A stretch of DNA of 64,000 bases from Candidatus Rokuibacteriota bacterium (GTDB lineage Bacteria > Methylomirabilota > Methylomirabilia > Rokubacteriales > CSP1-6), in NCBI GenBank assembly GCA_016184365.1, contig JACPCW010000092.1, forward strand, positions 1-64,000, written 5' to 3'. Of the stretch, positions 47,283 through 55,322 are shown one piece after another. The notes under the pieces are model-generated. The model was not told the DNA's origin, did not search any database, and saw nothing but the letters and a program-made list of their open reading frames with translations. The position numbers and the translations under genes were made by a program. Position 1 is the stretch's first letter; each line of letters begins with the position of its first letter.

Positions 47283-48323
47283 TCAGGCGCGCGCGGTCTC
47301 GGTCACGAGACGCTCGAGCTGCTCGAGCTGCGCCGTCGTGCCGAGGGCGAGGAGCTGATCACCGGCCGCGAGCACGAAATCGCCCTCCGGATTCGGGACG
47401 GCGTTGCCGTCACGCATGACCGCGAGGATCGTCACACCGGTCGCGCGACGGATATCGAGCGATCCGAGCGTCCGGCCGACGCTGCCGCTGCCGCCGACGA
47501 GCGCAATGCTCTCGATGTTCAAGGACTCGTTGCCGCGCTGGAGCGCGGTCTCGAAGAAATCGACGACCGTCGGCGACAGGATCAGGTGCGCGAGCCGGTG
47601 GCCGCCGATGGCGTACGGGCTGATCGCGCGATCGGCGCCGGCGCGCGTGAGCTTCGGCACGCTCGCCTCGTCCACCGCGCGCGACACGATGTAGAGCTTC
47701 GGATTCAGGACGCGCGCCGACAGCACGATGTACATGTTCGTGGCGTCGTTGCCCGTCGTCACGACGAGCCCGCGCGCGCGACGGATGCCGGCGCGCTCCA
47801 GAATCTCGTCCTCCGTGGCGTCGCCGACGATGAAGAGATAGTTGCGCGCGGCGGCGTACTCCGCGCGCGCCGGACTCGGATCGATGATGACGAAGCGCTG
47901 CCCGGCCAGCGCGAGCTCCCCGGCGGCCTGCCGGCCGACGCGGCCGACGCCGGCGACGATGACGTGCCCTTCGAGCCGCGCGATGTCGCGTTCCATTCTG
48001 CGCCGCCTCCCTCCGGGATCCGCGAGCCGCACGATGACGATGTACTCCATCACCACGCCGGCGGTGTAGAAGAGCGTCGCGACGCCGGTGATCGCGACCG
48101 CCATCGTGAGCACCCGGCCGACGGGCCCGAGCGGACGCACCTCGCCGTAGCCGACGGTGGTGATCGTGATGACGGTCATGTACAGCGCGTCGAGCCACGC
48201 GCCGGGGGCGTCGCGCCACAGCCAGTAGTAACCGAGCGTGCCACCGGTGATGACCATGGCCAGCATCGCCACCGGCGGACCAAGCCGGCCGCGAAGCGCC
48301 TCGATGCGGGGGTCGACCATCAC
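47283..48323 (-). CDS. Potassium channel / TrkA-domain protein
   Basis: 346 residues from ATG 48323. Two membrane helices flank a pore loop with TTVGYGE (K+ selectivity filter), followed by a RCK TrkA-N Rossmann domain (HVIVAGVGRVGRQAAGELA, GDATEDEILERAG) and a TrkA-C domain (to VLAAGDQLLALG). It is a ligand-gated K+ channel subunit, probably gated by nucleotides. It converges with the DUF1501 gene. Confidence 0.9.
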   Translation of the reverse strand: MMVDPRIEALRGRLGPPVAMLAMVITGGTLGYYWLWRDAPGAWLDALYMTVITITTVGYGEVRPLGPVGRVLTMAVAITGVATLFYTAGVVMEYIVIVRLADPGGRRRRMERDIARLEGHVIVAGVGRVGRQAAGELALAGQRFVIIDPSPARAEYAAARNYLFIVGDATEDEILERAGIRRARGLVVTTGNDATNMYIVLSARVLNPKLYIVSRAVDEASVPKLTRAGADRAISPYAIGGHRLAHLILSPTVVDFFETALQRGNESLNIESIALVGGSGSVGRTLGSLDIRRATGVTILAVMRDGNAVPNPEGDFVLAAGDQLLALGTTAQLEQLERLVTETARA

Positions 48324-48368
48324 ACAGTCGCCTCGCCCGAGCGCGAACGGGTCAAGGACGGGCCGGTG

Positions 48369-48677
48369 TTACTTCCGCCGCTCGCGGCATTCGGCCTGCG
48401 GATCGTAGCGATCCGGACCGTGGCAGACGCCGGACGTCGGCAGGCGGCTGCACTCGCGCTGCCGCGCCTCGCGGGCGGGGCCCTTCACGTCGCGCGGAAC
48501 CTTCGCGAGGCACTCCGCCTGGGGATTGCAGGTGCGCGTCTTCAGCGCCGAGCGCGGCAGCGCATCGCAATCGTTCGCTGCGCGTGAAACCGCCGGCGTC
48601 ACGACCAGAAAGACGACGGCGAGGACGCCGAGCGCCGAGTGAACGTTCGACATGGGTCGCTTCATCATCCGCTCCAT
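48369..48677 (-). CDS. Small exported Cys-rich protein
   Basis: 102 residues if started at ATG 48677 (alternatives at 48668 and 48665). Signal peptide NVHSALGVLAVVFLVV to about VSRAAND, then six Cys in pairs (CDAL...C, CNPQAEC, CSRL, CHGP, CRE). Likely a secreted or periplasmic disulfide-containing protein. No family recognised. Confidence 0.55.
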   Translation of the reverse strand: MERMMKRPMSNVHSALGVLAVVFLVVTPAVSRAANDCDALPRSALKTRTCNPQAECLAKVPRDVKGPAREARQRECSRLPTSGVCHGPDRYDPQAECRERRK

Positions 48678-48706
48678 CACCAGCTTAGACGGCGTGGCAC
48701 GGTCGC

Positions 48707-49591
48707 CTATTCCCACGGCCGGGGCCCGCTGCGGGTGGCGGGCGGAGCGGTGACGACGTCGCGTATCCGGTCGGCGAACGCGACCTCGCTGTCGTCTTCC
48801 GGGCGATATCCCAGCACCGCCTGGGCGCTCGCGAGGCTCCAGAATCGGTGGGCGTTGCCGCTGATCCCGTAGACGATCAGGAACGGCACGCCGTGCAGGT
48901 CGGCGACGTTCTCGGTCTCGACGGCGCGGATCGCCTGCTGCGCCTGGTCACGCGCGCTGAGCCAGCTGCCGAGCACGCGGTGCATGACCTTCCGGTCGCC
49001 GGGAGCCACGCGCTCCATGTCGTCGTCGCGCGGCGCGCCGATCCGCCACTGCACGACCTCGAGCGTGCGGCCGTCCACGGCGCCTGTCGCGAAGACGAAC
49101 CCGAGCAGCTCGTAGGCGGCCTTGCTCCAGCCGTAGAAGTTGTCGGAGCGCGGCGGCATGTCCGGCGTGACCAGCTCCAGCTTGTCCGCCATCCAGAGGC
49201 GCTCGTAGTAGTCCGCGGCGTGGTTGGAACTGCAGACGACGACCCGGCGCACGCCTTCTTCGAGCGCGGTGCGATACACGTTGTACGCCATGCCGACGTT
49301 CGCGTACTCCGTGCGGAACCTCGCGTCGGACATGTCCTTCCAGCTGCCGCCGCCGGCGGGCTTCGTGAACGCGCAGTGGATGACGGCGTCCGCCCCACGG
49401 AAATGCTGGCGATAGCGATCACGATCCGGATCCGCGAGGTCGACGACCTCGAGGCCTGGCACGACCGCGCCTCTCGCCGTCTTGTCGACCGCGTCCAGCA
49501 AGGCGAGATCGAACCGCTCTCGCAGCGCATGCATCATCCGCTGGGCGACGTACCCGGCGGCGCCGGTGATCACGACCCGTTTGGCCTTCAT
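48707..49591 (-). CDS. NAD-dependent epimerase/dehydratase-like SDR
   Basis: 294 residues from ATG 49591 (an ATG two codons earlier is possible). VVITGAAGYVAQRMMHAL is the cofactor loop; VVCSSNHAADYYERLW supplies Ser, and FYGWSKAAYELLG gives the catalytic Tyr-x3-Lys. It resembles uronate dehydrogenase-type extended SDRs. It is divergent from a small membrane protein gene. Confidence 0.8.
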   Translation of the reverse strand: MKAKRVVITGAAGYVAQRMMHALRERFDLALLDAVDKTARGAVVPGLEVVDLADPDRDRYRQHFRGADAVIHCAFTKPAGGGSWKDMSDARFRTEYANVGMAYNVYRTALEEGVRRVVVCSSNHAADYYERLWMADKLELVTPDMPPRSDNFYGWSKAAYELLGFVFATGAVDGRTLEVVQWRIGAPRDDDMERVAPGDRKVMHRVLGSWLSARDQAQQAIRAVETENVADLHGVPFLIVYGISGNAHRFWSLASAQAVLGYRPEDDSEVAFADRIRDVVTAPPATRSGPRPWE

Positions 49592-49674
49592 GCGCATCCC
49601 TCTCGGTGTATCCGATTCGCGGCATTGACGACGATCATCGTCATGGCCACAATCGGTGCAGGAGACGCTGGACG

Positions 49675-49851
49675 GTGACCGAACACGAGTTTCTCGCCGC
49701 CATGCTCGGCCTCGTCGCCTTCGAGGTCCTCGTCGGGATCATCGTCAGCGGTTACTTCGCGTACCGCATCCACCGCAGCAGCCAGCAGATCGAGGGCTTG
49801 ACGGCCGCGACCTTTCTCGAGGCCCGCAGAGCGCTCAGTCAGCCGCGTTAA
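49675..49851 (+). CDS. Small single-pass membrane protein
   Basis: 58 residues from GTG 49675, preceded by AGGAG at about 49660. One membrane helix (FLAAMLGLVAFEVLVGIIVS), then a basic tail HRSSQQIEG. No family. It converges with the AhpD-like gene 5 bp away. Confidence 0.5.
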   Translation: MTEHEFLAAMLGLVAFEVLVGIIVSGYFAYRIHRSSQQIEGLTAATFLEARRALSQPR

Positions 49852-49856
49852 CCCGC

Positions 49857-50387
49857 TCAGCCCAGATCCGGCTCGGCGCGGAGCGCGTCGTTCATGCGAT
49901 TCGTGAAGTTCGCGACCGCGACGACCAGCGTGAGCTCGACGATCTGGTCCTCGCTCAGAAACGCGCGCAGGGCCTCGAGGTCCGCGTCACGCACGGTGGC
50001 GGCCGCGCGCGTCACCTGGTCGGCGAAGCGGATCACGGCCTTCTCGCGATCATCGAAGAGCGGGCTGCGCTCGTAGAACGTGAGCGCCACGATCTGCTCG
50101 TCCGTCACGCCGACCCGCTTCGACGAAGCGGTGTGCGCGCGCGTTCAGTACTGGCACCCGTTGACGATGGACGTCTTGAGGTACGCGAACTCCTTCAGCT
50201 TCGGATCGACGGTGCCCTCGGCGGTGATCGCGCCGTAGAACGCCGGGAAGTGCTTCAGCACGTTGGGCCGGTGCGCCATGTTCGCGAAGAAGTTCGGGAC
50301 ACGGCCGAGACGCTTCGAGACCTGCTCGTAGACGGGCTTCGCTTCGTCGGCGACCTTGTCGGGAGGAACGGGATTCACGACGGCCAT
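49857..50387 (-). CDS. Probable selenoprotein: AhpD/CMD-family peroxidase-like protein, Sec81
   Basis: 176 residues if UGA 50145-50147 is selenocysteine. N-terminal half is CMD-like (FFANMAHRPNVLKHFPAFY); then SIVNGCQY-U-TRAHT, where AhpD relatives have CxxC-x3-H. After the UGA the frame continues as a normal family sequence (VGVTDEQIVAL, FADQVTRAAATV, NFTNRMNDAL). The motif becomes CxxU with the general-base His retained. CMD/AhpD-like selenoproteins are established, so this is well supported. A single mutation of TGC/TGT to TGA is the alternative. Confidence 0.85.
50115..50144 (-). promoter_or_regulatory. Candidate bacterial SECIS element 2
   Basis: A 7-bp perfect stem CCGCTTC/GAAGCGG (50131-50125 with 50121-50115 on the minus strand) closes a GTC loop, 20 bases after the UGA. 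The loop contains the G-U step found in bacterial SECIS elements. It lies inside the coding sequence, as expected in bacteria. Confidence 0.65.
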
Positions 50388-50408
50388 GGGTGACCTCCAG
50401 GTGTGCGA

Positions 50409-51329
50409 CTACAGCTCAGGGCGGCAGACGGCGCGGAAGTTACACCAGCGGCAGATGCGCAACTCCTCGGTCCGCTCGAAGTCCTCGATGCGCGCGACGT
50501 TGTCCGCCGGATCGGCGAGGTACGCCTTCATCGAACGGATCGACAGCCGGAGCTGCTCGCGGATCGCTTCGAGGCGCTCGTCGTCCCACCGATGCTCCGT
50601 CACCTCCGGCTCGCGCAGGTTCACCTCGAGCAGGTCGACCTTCGCGGGCGGCACGCCGAGCAGCTCGGCGGCGTAGAGCGCATAGCACCCGAGCTGGAAC
50701 GCGGCGCCGTCGCCGTTCTTGCCGCCGGTCTTCCAGTCGACGAGGGCCAGACGCCCTTCCTCGGTCCAGAAGCCGAAGTCCGGCGCGATCCACATCGGCG
50801 TGCCCTCGAAGTCGAACACCTTCGACCAGTGCTCGATCGACCAGTGCTCCGACGACGTCACGCGGATCCGCGCGAGCAGCGGCAGGCGGAAGAAGTTCCG
50901 CAGGCACGTCTCGACGTTCCGGCTCATGGCCTGCCAGGCCTCGCGCGGCAGGTCCACGGCATACTCGTGCTCGAACAGCGCGAGCGTCTTGGGCTCGTCA
51001 CGGTAGCGCCCCGTGTTCGAGCCGCGCCACTCCCCGCGCATGCGCTCGACGACGTCGCGAATGAACGGCTCGATGGGAAGGTCGCGACCGTCGGCGAACG
51101 CGTTCAGCGCCATCTCGATCGCGTCGTGCACGGTGCGTCCGGCCCACATCTGGCGCGAGGCGAGCTGCTTCAGGATGTAGAGGCGTCGCAGGTCGGGCGG
51201 CGCGTCGGGAGCCCAGCCGCCCCACGCGCCGTAGTAATGGTAGAAGTACTTCCGCCGACAGTCCTGAAACGAGCCGTCACGGCTGCGCGACCACGAAAAC
51301 TCGTTTCGGATCTCGCGCACGGCGAGCAT
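50409..51329 (-). CDS. RecB-like PD-(D/E)XK nuclease with Fe-S cysteines
   Basis: 306 residues from ATG 51329 (MLAVREIRNEFSWSRSR). SRSRDGSFQDCRRKYFY holds the first Cys, APDFGF and ALVDWKTGGK are the D...D-x-K catalytic core, and a C-terminal CRWCNFRAVC gives three further Cys; four Cys can hold an iron-sulfur cluster as in AddB/Cas4-like enzymes. It is probably a DNA-processing nuclease, but the partner is not visible. Confidence 0.82.
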   Translation of the reverse strand: MLAVREIRNEFSWSRSRDGSFQDCRRKYFYHYYGAWGGWAPDAPPDLRRLYILKQLASRQMWAGRTVHDAIEMALNAFADGRDLPIEPFIRDVVERMRGEWRGSNTGRYRDEPKTLALFEHEYAVDLPREAWQAMSRNVETCLRNFFRLPLLARIRVTSSEHWSIEHWSKVFDFEGTPMWIAPDFGFWTEEGRLALVDWKTGGKNGDGAAFQLGCYALYAAELLGVPPAKVDLLEVNLREPEVTEHRWDDERLEAIREQLRLSIRSMKAYLADPADNVARIEDFERTEELRICRWCNFRAVCRPEL

Positions 51330-51459
51330 TGTAGTCGAACCGCGCGTGGGGCGTGTGTCTGACTCGCGATGCACCGCCCGGCGCCCTGATGATCACGCCC
51401 GGTCACCCGCTCGTGACCGGGCCGGGCACGACGCTCGGCCCGCTCACGAGCGGTGTGAA

Positions 51460-52293
51460 TCAGCGGCGGGTCGGATCCGGCTCGATGAATTCCGCGGACA
51501 GCACGCCCGGACGGTCGCCGGGCCGCCCGAACACGGTCACGAGCTGGCCGGGACGCACGTCGGATTGGCCGGACGGATTCGCCCGGTTCATCTCGACGTT
51601 CAACGTGCGTCCGTCGTCCGCGAGCAGCGTGAAGCCTCCGACGCGCACCGAATCGACGAGTCCGTGGACGCGCTGCAAGGCGTCCGGCGTCGTGCGCGAG
51701 GTCTCGATCGACGCAGCGGGCGCGCCGCCGGTGCCCGGCTCGATCCAGATGGCCACCACGCCCCGACGGGCCCCCGGCTCGTACACGAGCGTCGCGGGCT
51801 CGCCACGATGGAGCGACGGCAGGCTCTTGATCGAGGAGACGTCGAGCGGGAGCTTGAACCCCTCGCGCGTCTTGAACACGACGCGCGACCGGTCGACCTC
51901 TTCGACGGTGCCCTCGACGCGATGCCACGACTTGGCGGCCTGCGACGGCGGGTCGAGCTGGAGCTCCGACGCCGTGAGCTTGTCCGTCCGCGGCTCGCCT
52001 TCCCTGGGCGCGCGCATCGTCAGCGTCACGCCGTCGCCGGTCTTGAGCAGACCGCGCACGCGCGGATCGGTGCCCGCGACATCGACACTCACCGTGCGGC
52101 CGTCGTCCGTCCGCACCACCATGGTGTCGCCCTTGGACACGACGACGTGGCCGTGGACCCGGCCGCCGCCGACGCCGAAGATGCCGCCCAGCACGTCGCC
52201 CAGCACGCCACCGAGACCGTCCGACGACTTCTGCGCCATCGCGGGCGCCGGGGCCAGCAGGAACAGGCTTACAAGGACTGCGAGGACCTTCAT
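51460..52293 (-). CDS. Exported protein with repeated OB-like segments
   Basis: 277 residues from ATG 52293. Signal peptide MKVLAVLVSLFLLAPAPAMA. A glycine-rich stretch follows, then two or three repeated segments with GHVVVSKGDTMVVRTDDGRT, GTVEEVDRSRVVFKTREG and GLVDSVRVGGFTLLADDGRT, each beta-rich like small OB or DUF5666-type domains. Function unknown. Confidence 0.65.
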   Translation of the reverse strand: MKVLAVLVSLFLLAPAPAMAQKSSDGLGGVLGDVLGGIFGVGGGRVHGHVVVSKGDTMVVRTDDGRTVSVDVAGTDPRVRGLLKTGDGVTLTMRAPREGEPRTDKLTASELQLDPPSQAAKSWHRVEGTVEEVDRSRVVFKTREGFKLPLDVSSIKSLPSLHRGEPATLVYEPGARRGVVAIWIEPGTGGAPAASIETSRTTPDALQRVHGLVDSVRVGGFTLLADDGRTLNVEMNRANPSGQSDVRPGQLVTVFGRPGDRPGVLSAEFIEPDPTRR

Positions 52294-52380
52294 TGCGGTC
52301 ACCCCCGCACCGGTACGTCGCAAACGGAGTGCCGACGGCCTCGCCTTGATTCTCGCCCGGGGCGCTGCTAGCTTGGCGCC

Positions 52381-52677
52381 ATGCCGGCGAAATCCTTCAT
52401 CGTTCGCTGTCCGTGCTGCGACGCGAAGCTCACGATCGACGACGAGCTCCACGAGGTGATCGCGCACGAGGCGCCGCCGCCGAAGCGCACCATGAGCGAC
52501 ATCGGCGCGGCGTTCGAGGCGCTCAAGACGAAGAGCGCCGAGCGCGACGAGCGGTTCCGTCGCGAGATGGAGTCGCAGGGCGACAAGTCGAAGCTGCTGG
52601 ACCGCAAGTTCCAGGAAGGGCTGAAGAAGGCGAAGGACGACCCCGACCGCCCGATCAGGCCGATCGACATCGACTAG
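52381..52677 (+). CDS. Small zinc-ribbon-like protein
   Basis: 98 residues. CPCCDAKLTIDDELHEVI has a single C-x-C-C knuckle, then a charged helical tail (DERFRREMESQ, KSKLLDRKFQEGL). It lies 87 bp from the divergent exported-protein gene. The stop is directly followed by the start codon of squalene synthase (TAGATG). Function unknown. Confidence 0.6.
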   Translation: MPAKSFIVRCPCCDAKLTIDDELHEVIAHEAPPPKRTMSDIGAAFEALKTKSAERDERFRREMESQGDKSKLLDRKFQEGLKKAKDDPDRPIRPIDID

Positions 52678-53778
52678 ATGGCGGGAGATCGAGGAGCGCC
52701 ACGGGTTCCCCGGGGCGCTCCGAGCGTTGGGGGTCTGGGGGCCATTCGGGGCCCCCAGTTCCAACAGGACGACCTGCTCGGGGATGTCCTCAAGCGCGTC
52801 AGCCGGAGCTTCTATCTCTCCCTCGCGATCCTGCCGCGCGGTGTGCGGGAGCCCGTCGGACTCGCGTATCTCCTCGCGCGCGCGACCGACACCGTGGCCG
52901 ACACCCGCCTGGTGCCGCGCGTCGAGCGCATCGCGCACCTCGAGGCGCTGCGCCGCGCGTATCGCGGCGAGCCGATCGATCTCGCGCCGCTCGCGGGCGC
53001 CGTGGCGCAGCACCAGACGCACGCGGCCGAGCGCCACCTGCTCCATCGCGTCGGTGACGCCGTCGACCGCATCGCCGCGCTCCCGGCGGACGACCGTGCG
53101 CGCGTCCGCGCCGTGCTCGAGACGATCACCGACGGCCAGCTCTTCGACCTGACGACGTTTCCCGGAGACGACGCGGCGGCGCTGGCGGCGATCCGGACGT
53201 TCGACGAGCTCGATCAGTACACGTATCTCGTCGCGGGCTGCGTCGGCGAGTTCTGGACCACGATCCACATCGCGCATCGGCCGCGCCTGGCGCGGTGGGA
53301 TCCGACCGCGGCGAGCCGCCGCGGCGTGCGCTTCGGCAAGGCGCTCCAGCTCACGAACGTGCTGCGCGACGTGCCGACGGATCTCGCGCATGGGCGCTGC
53401 TACCTGCCCGCCGGCGACCTCACGAAGCTCGGCCTCACGCCGCGCGATCTGCTCACACCGGACGGCGGACGCCGCGCGCGACCGCTCGTGCATCGCCTGA
53501 TCGGCGTCGCGCTCGGACATTACGAGGTGGCCTGGCGCTACACGCTCGACATCCCGCGCCGCGAATTCCGCATGCGGCTCGCCTGCGCGTGGCCCCTGAT
53601 GATCGGGCTCGGCACGCTCGCCGCCCTCGCCGAGCATCCCGACCCGCTCGCCGCGAAGGCGCCGGTGAAGCTGTCCCGCGCGGCGGTACGCAGCATCGTC
53701 GTGCGCTCGGCGTTCACCGTCTGGTCGAACGCCGCGCTCGGCCGCGACGCCGCACGGCTGCGCGCGCGCATTCATTAG
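52678..53778 (+). CDS. Squalene/phytoene synthase-type prenyltransferase
   Basis: 366 residues. The domain proper begins about residue 30 (LLGDVLKRVSRSFYLSLAIL), with the first Asp-rich motif DTVAD, and the second in LTNVLRDVPTDLAHGRCYLP. The enzyme couples two farnesyl or geranylgeranyl diphosphates head-to-head, toward hopanoids or carotenoids. ATG 52678 is the only usual start codon in frame before the core, so residues 4-27 or so are encoded by repeat R5. No other hopanoid genes are in the window. Confidence 0.85.
   Translation: MAGDRGAPRVPRGAPSVGGLGAIRGPQFQQDDLLGDVLKRVSRSFYLSLAILPRGVREPVGLAYLLARATDTVADTRLVPRVERIAHLEALRRAYRGEPIDLAPLAGAVAQHQTHAAERHLLHRVGDAVDRIAALPADDRARVRAVLETITDGQLFDLTTFPGDDAAALAAIRTFDELDQYTYLVAGCVGEFWTTIHIAHRPRLARWDPTAASRRGVRFGKALQLTNVLRDVPTDLAHGRCYLPAGDLTKLGLTPRDLLTPDGGRRARPLVHRLIGVALGHYEVAWRYTLDIPRREFRMRLACAWPLMIGLGTLAALAEHPDPLAAKAPVKLSRAAVRSIVVRSAFTVWSNAALGRDAARLRARIH
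52686..52758 (-). repeat. Two-hairpin repeat, locus R5 (translated as the squalene synthase N-terminus)
   Basis: Minus-oriented copy: GAGCGCCACGGG-TTC-CCCGGGGCGCTC at about 52694-52720, and GGGGGCC/GGGGCCCCC at about 52736-52756. The ORF reads through as GAPSVGGLGAIRGP, the same frame as in R1. Confidence 0.88.
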
Positions 53779-54056
53779 ATGAGGGGCCCCGACATGGCCC
53801 CTCATACTCCCCCGCGCTCCGCGGTCGCCGGGCAACCCGGCGCCCGCGTCGATCATCGCGATGCGTTCGCCGGCCGATCCACGTGAGGGCCCCGACATCG
53901 CCCCTCTCACTCCCCCGCGCTCCGCGGTCGCCGGGCAACCCGGCGCCCGCGTCGATCACCGTGATCTGACCGCACGCGGGGCCCCGACATCGCCCCTCCA
54001 CTCCCCCGCGCTCCGCGGTCGCCGGGCAACCCGGCGCCTGCGTCGCTCACCGCGAT
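53779..54056 (+). repeat. Two-hairpin repeat, locus R6: three divergent tandem copies
   Basis: Copies at about 53779-53862, 53880-53966 and 53971-54056, spaced about 100 and 91 bp. Copy 1 has GAGGGGCC-CCGACAT-GGCCCCTC, a compensated stem; the second hairpin is CGCCGGG-CAA-CCCGGCG in all. This fills most of the 378-bp gap from squalene synthase to the next gene; nothing else is seen in 54057-54156. Confidence 0.9.
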
Positions 54057-54156
54057 TCGCTCTCGCGCCAAGTTTCCGCTTGCGCGATCCGCGCCGTCGC
54101 GCGCACCGTATGGCACCTGTCGATCGACAGCGCCACGCGCTGAGAGGAGACACGCG

Positions 54157-54450
54157 ATGGAGAGGATGTCGGACATGGACACGCCGATGTCGGCACCCCC
54201 CGCAGCCCCGGAGGCGGACGAGCCGGAGGCCAAACCCACCCCACCTGCGCGCCGCCGGCCCGCCGCGAAGAAGCGGCCCGCCGCGAAGCGCGCCGCCCCG
54301 AAGAAGAAGGCCTCGGCCCGGCGCACGCCGCCGCGCGCCGCCAAGGCCAAGGGCCGCGGCAAGGGGAAGAAGGCACGCTCGAAGCCGACGCGGAAGAGCG
54401 CGAAGCCGGTGAAGGCGAAGAGGAAGGCGAAGGGCGGGCGGCGCCGTTAG
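54157..54450 (+). CDS. Histone H1-like Lys/Ala/Pro-rich protein
   Basis: 97 residues, mostly KKRPAAKRAAPKKKAS-type repeats after a short acidic N-terminus. GAGAGGAGACACGCG leads to ATG 54157. Such low-complexity basic proteins bind DNA nonspecifically (histone H1-like or nucleoid proteins). It ends four bases into the convergent M23 gene. Confidence 0.7.
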   Translation: MERMSDMDTPMSAPPAAPEADEPEAKPTPPARRRPAAKKRPAAKRAAPKKKASARRTPPRAAKAKGRGKGKKARSKPTRKSAKPVKAKRKAKGGRRR

Positions 54451-55322
54451 TCTTTGAGATCGAGCTCGAGGAGCGCTGCCGGATCGAACCGGGCGCTCCC
54501 GAGCTGCGCCCCGAAGTGCAGGTGCGGCCCGGTCGCCCGGCCGGTCGCACCGACCGTTCCGATGGGCTGTCCGCGGTCCACCACCTCGCCTTCAGCGACG
54601 CTGACGGTATCGAGGTGGAAGTAGAGCGTGTAGAGCCCGAGCCCGTGGTCCAGCACGAGCAGGCGGCCGGGGAAGAAGTAATCCGCCACGAGCGCCACGC
54701 GGCCGGCATTCGACGCGACCACGGGCGTGCCGCGCGGCGCCGCGTAGTCGATGCCGGCGTGCGGCATCCGCGGCTTGCCGTTGATGATCCGGCGCGCGCC
54801 GAATCCGGTGCCCTGCTCCTGCCCCCCGACGGGCCGCGTGAACCGTCCGCGCCACAGCCGCTCGACGGTCACGGTCCGGTACAGCGTCCGCAGCCGGGCG
54901 CTTTCGTCGACGGCGCGCCGCTCGGTTTCCGGGTCCAGGTCGACCATGTGCTGCGGGAGCGTCAGCCGCTGCACGAAGAACTCGCGGCCGAGGATGCGGA
55001 TCGTCCCGCGCGCGGTCTGCGGCGGCGCGACCCCGGGCTCGATCGCGGCGATCCGCCACGGATGAGAGCCGGCTTTCGTTTCGAGGTCGATGCCGACCAT
55101 GGCCGCCTGGCCGTCGGCATAGGGGAAGAACCGGAGCGGCACGCCGGCGACCGATCCCTCGAGCGTCGCGCGCTCTGGCGCGCCCTTGACGTGCACCCAG
55201 CCGGCGCCACCGACGCGCGGTCGCGCGGGGTGGAAGGTGACCCGCAGCGGCTCGGCGGCCGCGACGGCGGAGAGAAGCAGCAGCAGGACGACAGCGCCCG
55301 CGATCCGGCGTGCGGGCTTCAG
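54447..55322 (-). CDS. M23-family metalloendopeptidase
   Basis: About 291 residues. HAGIDYAAPRGTPV (the H-x3-D zinc pair) and GPHLHFG (H-x-H) complete the LytM/M23 site; GQPIGTVGATGRATG lies between. An N-terminal hydrophobic stretch (VVLLLLLSAVAAAE) is a signal peptide. No ATG, GTG or TTG precedes it in frame; CTG 55322 overlapping the upstream TGA (CTGA) is the best start. It cleaves peptidoglycan crosslinks or activates amidases. Confidence 0.82.
   Translation of the reverse strand: MKPARRIAGAVVLLLLLSAVAAAEPLRVTFHPARPRVGGAGWVHVKGAPERATLEGSVAGVPLRFFPYADGQAAMVGIDLETKAGSHPWRIAAIEPGVAPPQTARGTIRILGREFFVQRLTLPQHMVDLDPETERRAVDESARLRTLYRTVTVERLWRGRFTRPVGGQEQGTGFGARRIINGKPRMPHAGIDYAAPRGTPVVASNAGRVALVADYFFPGRLLVLDHGLGLYTLYFHLDTVSVAEGEVVDRGQPIGTVGATGRATGPHLHFGAQLGSARFDPAALLELDLKD

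Noticed and set aside
53779-54056. CRISPR array (three units about 100 bp apart)
   Set aside because: Units are palindromic and about 85 bp, spacers are short and variable, no cas genes are near, and the same unit occurs singly elsewhere.
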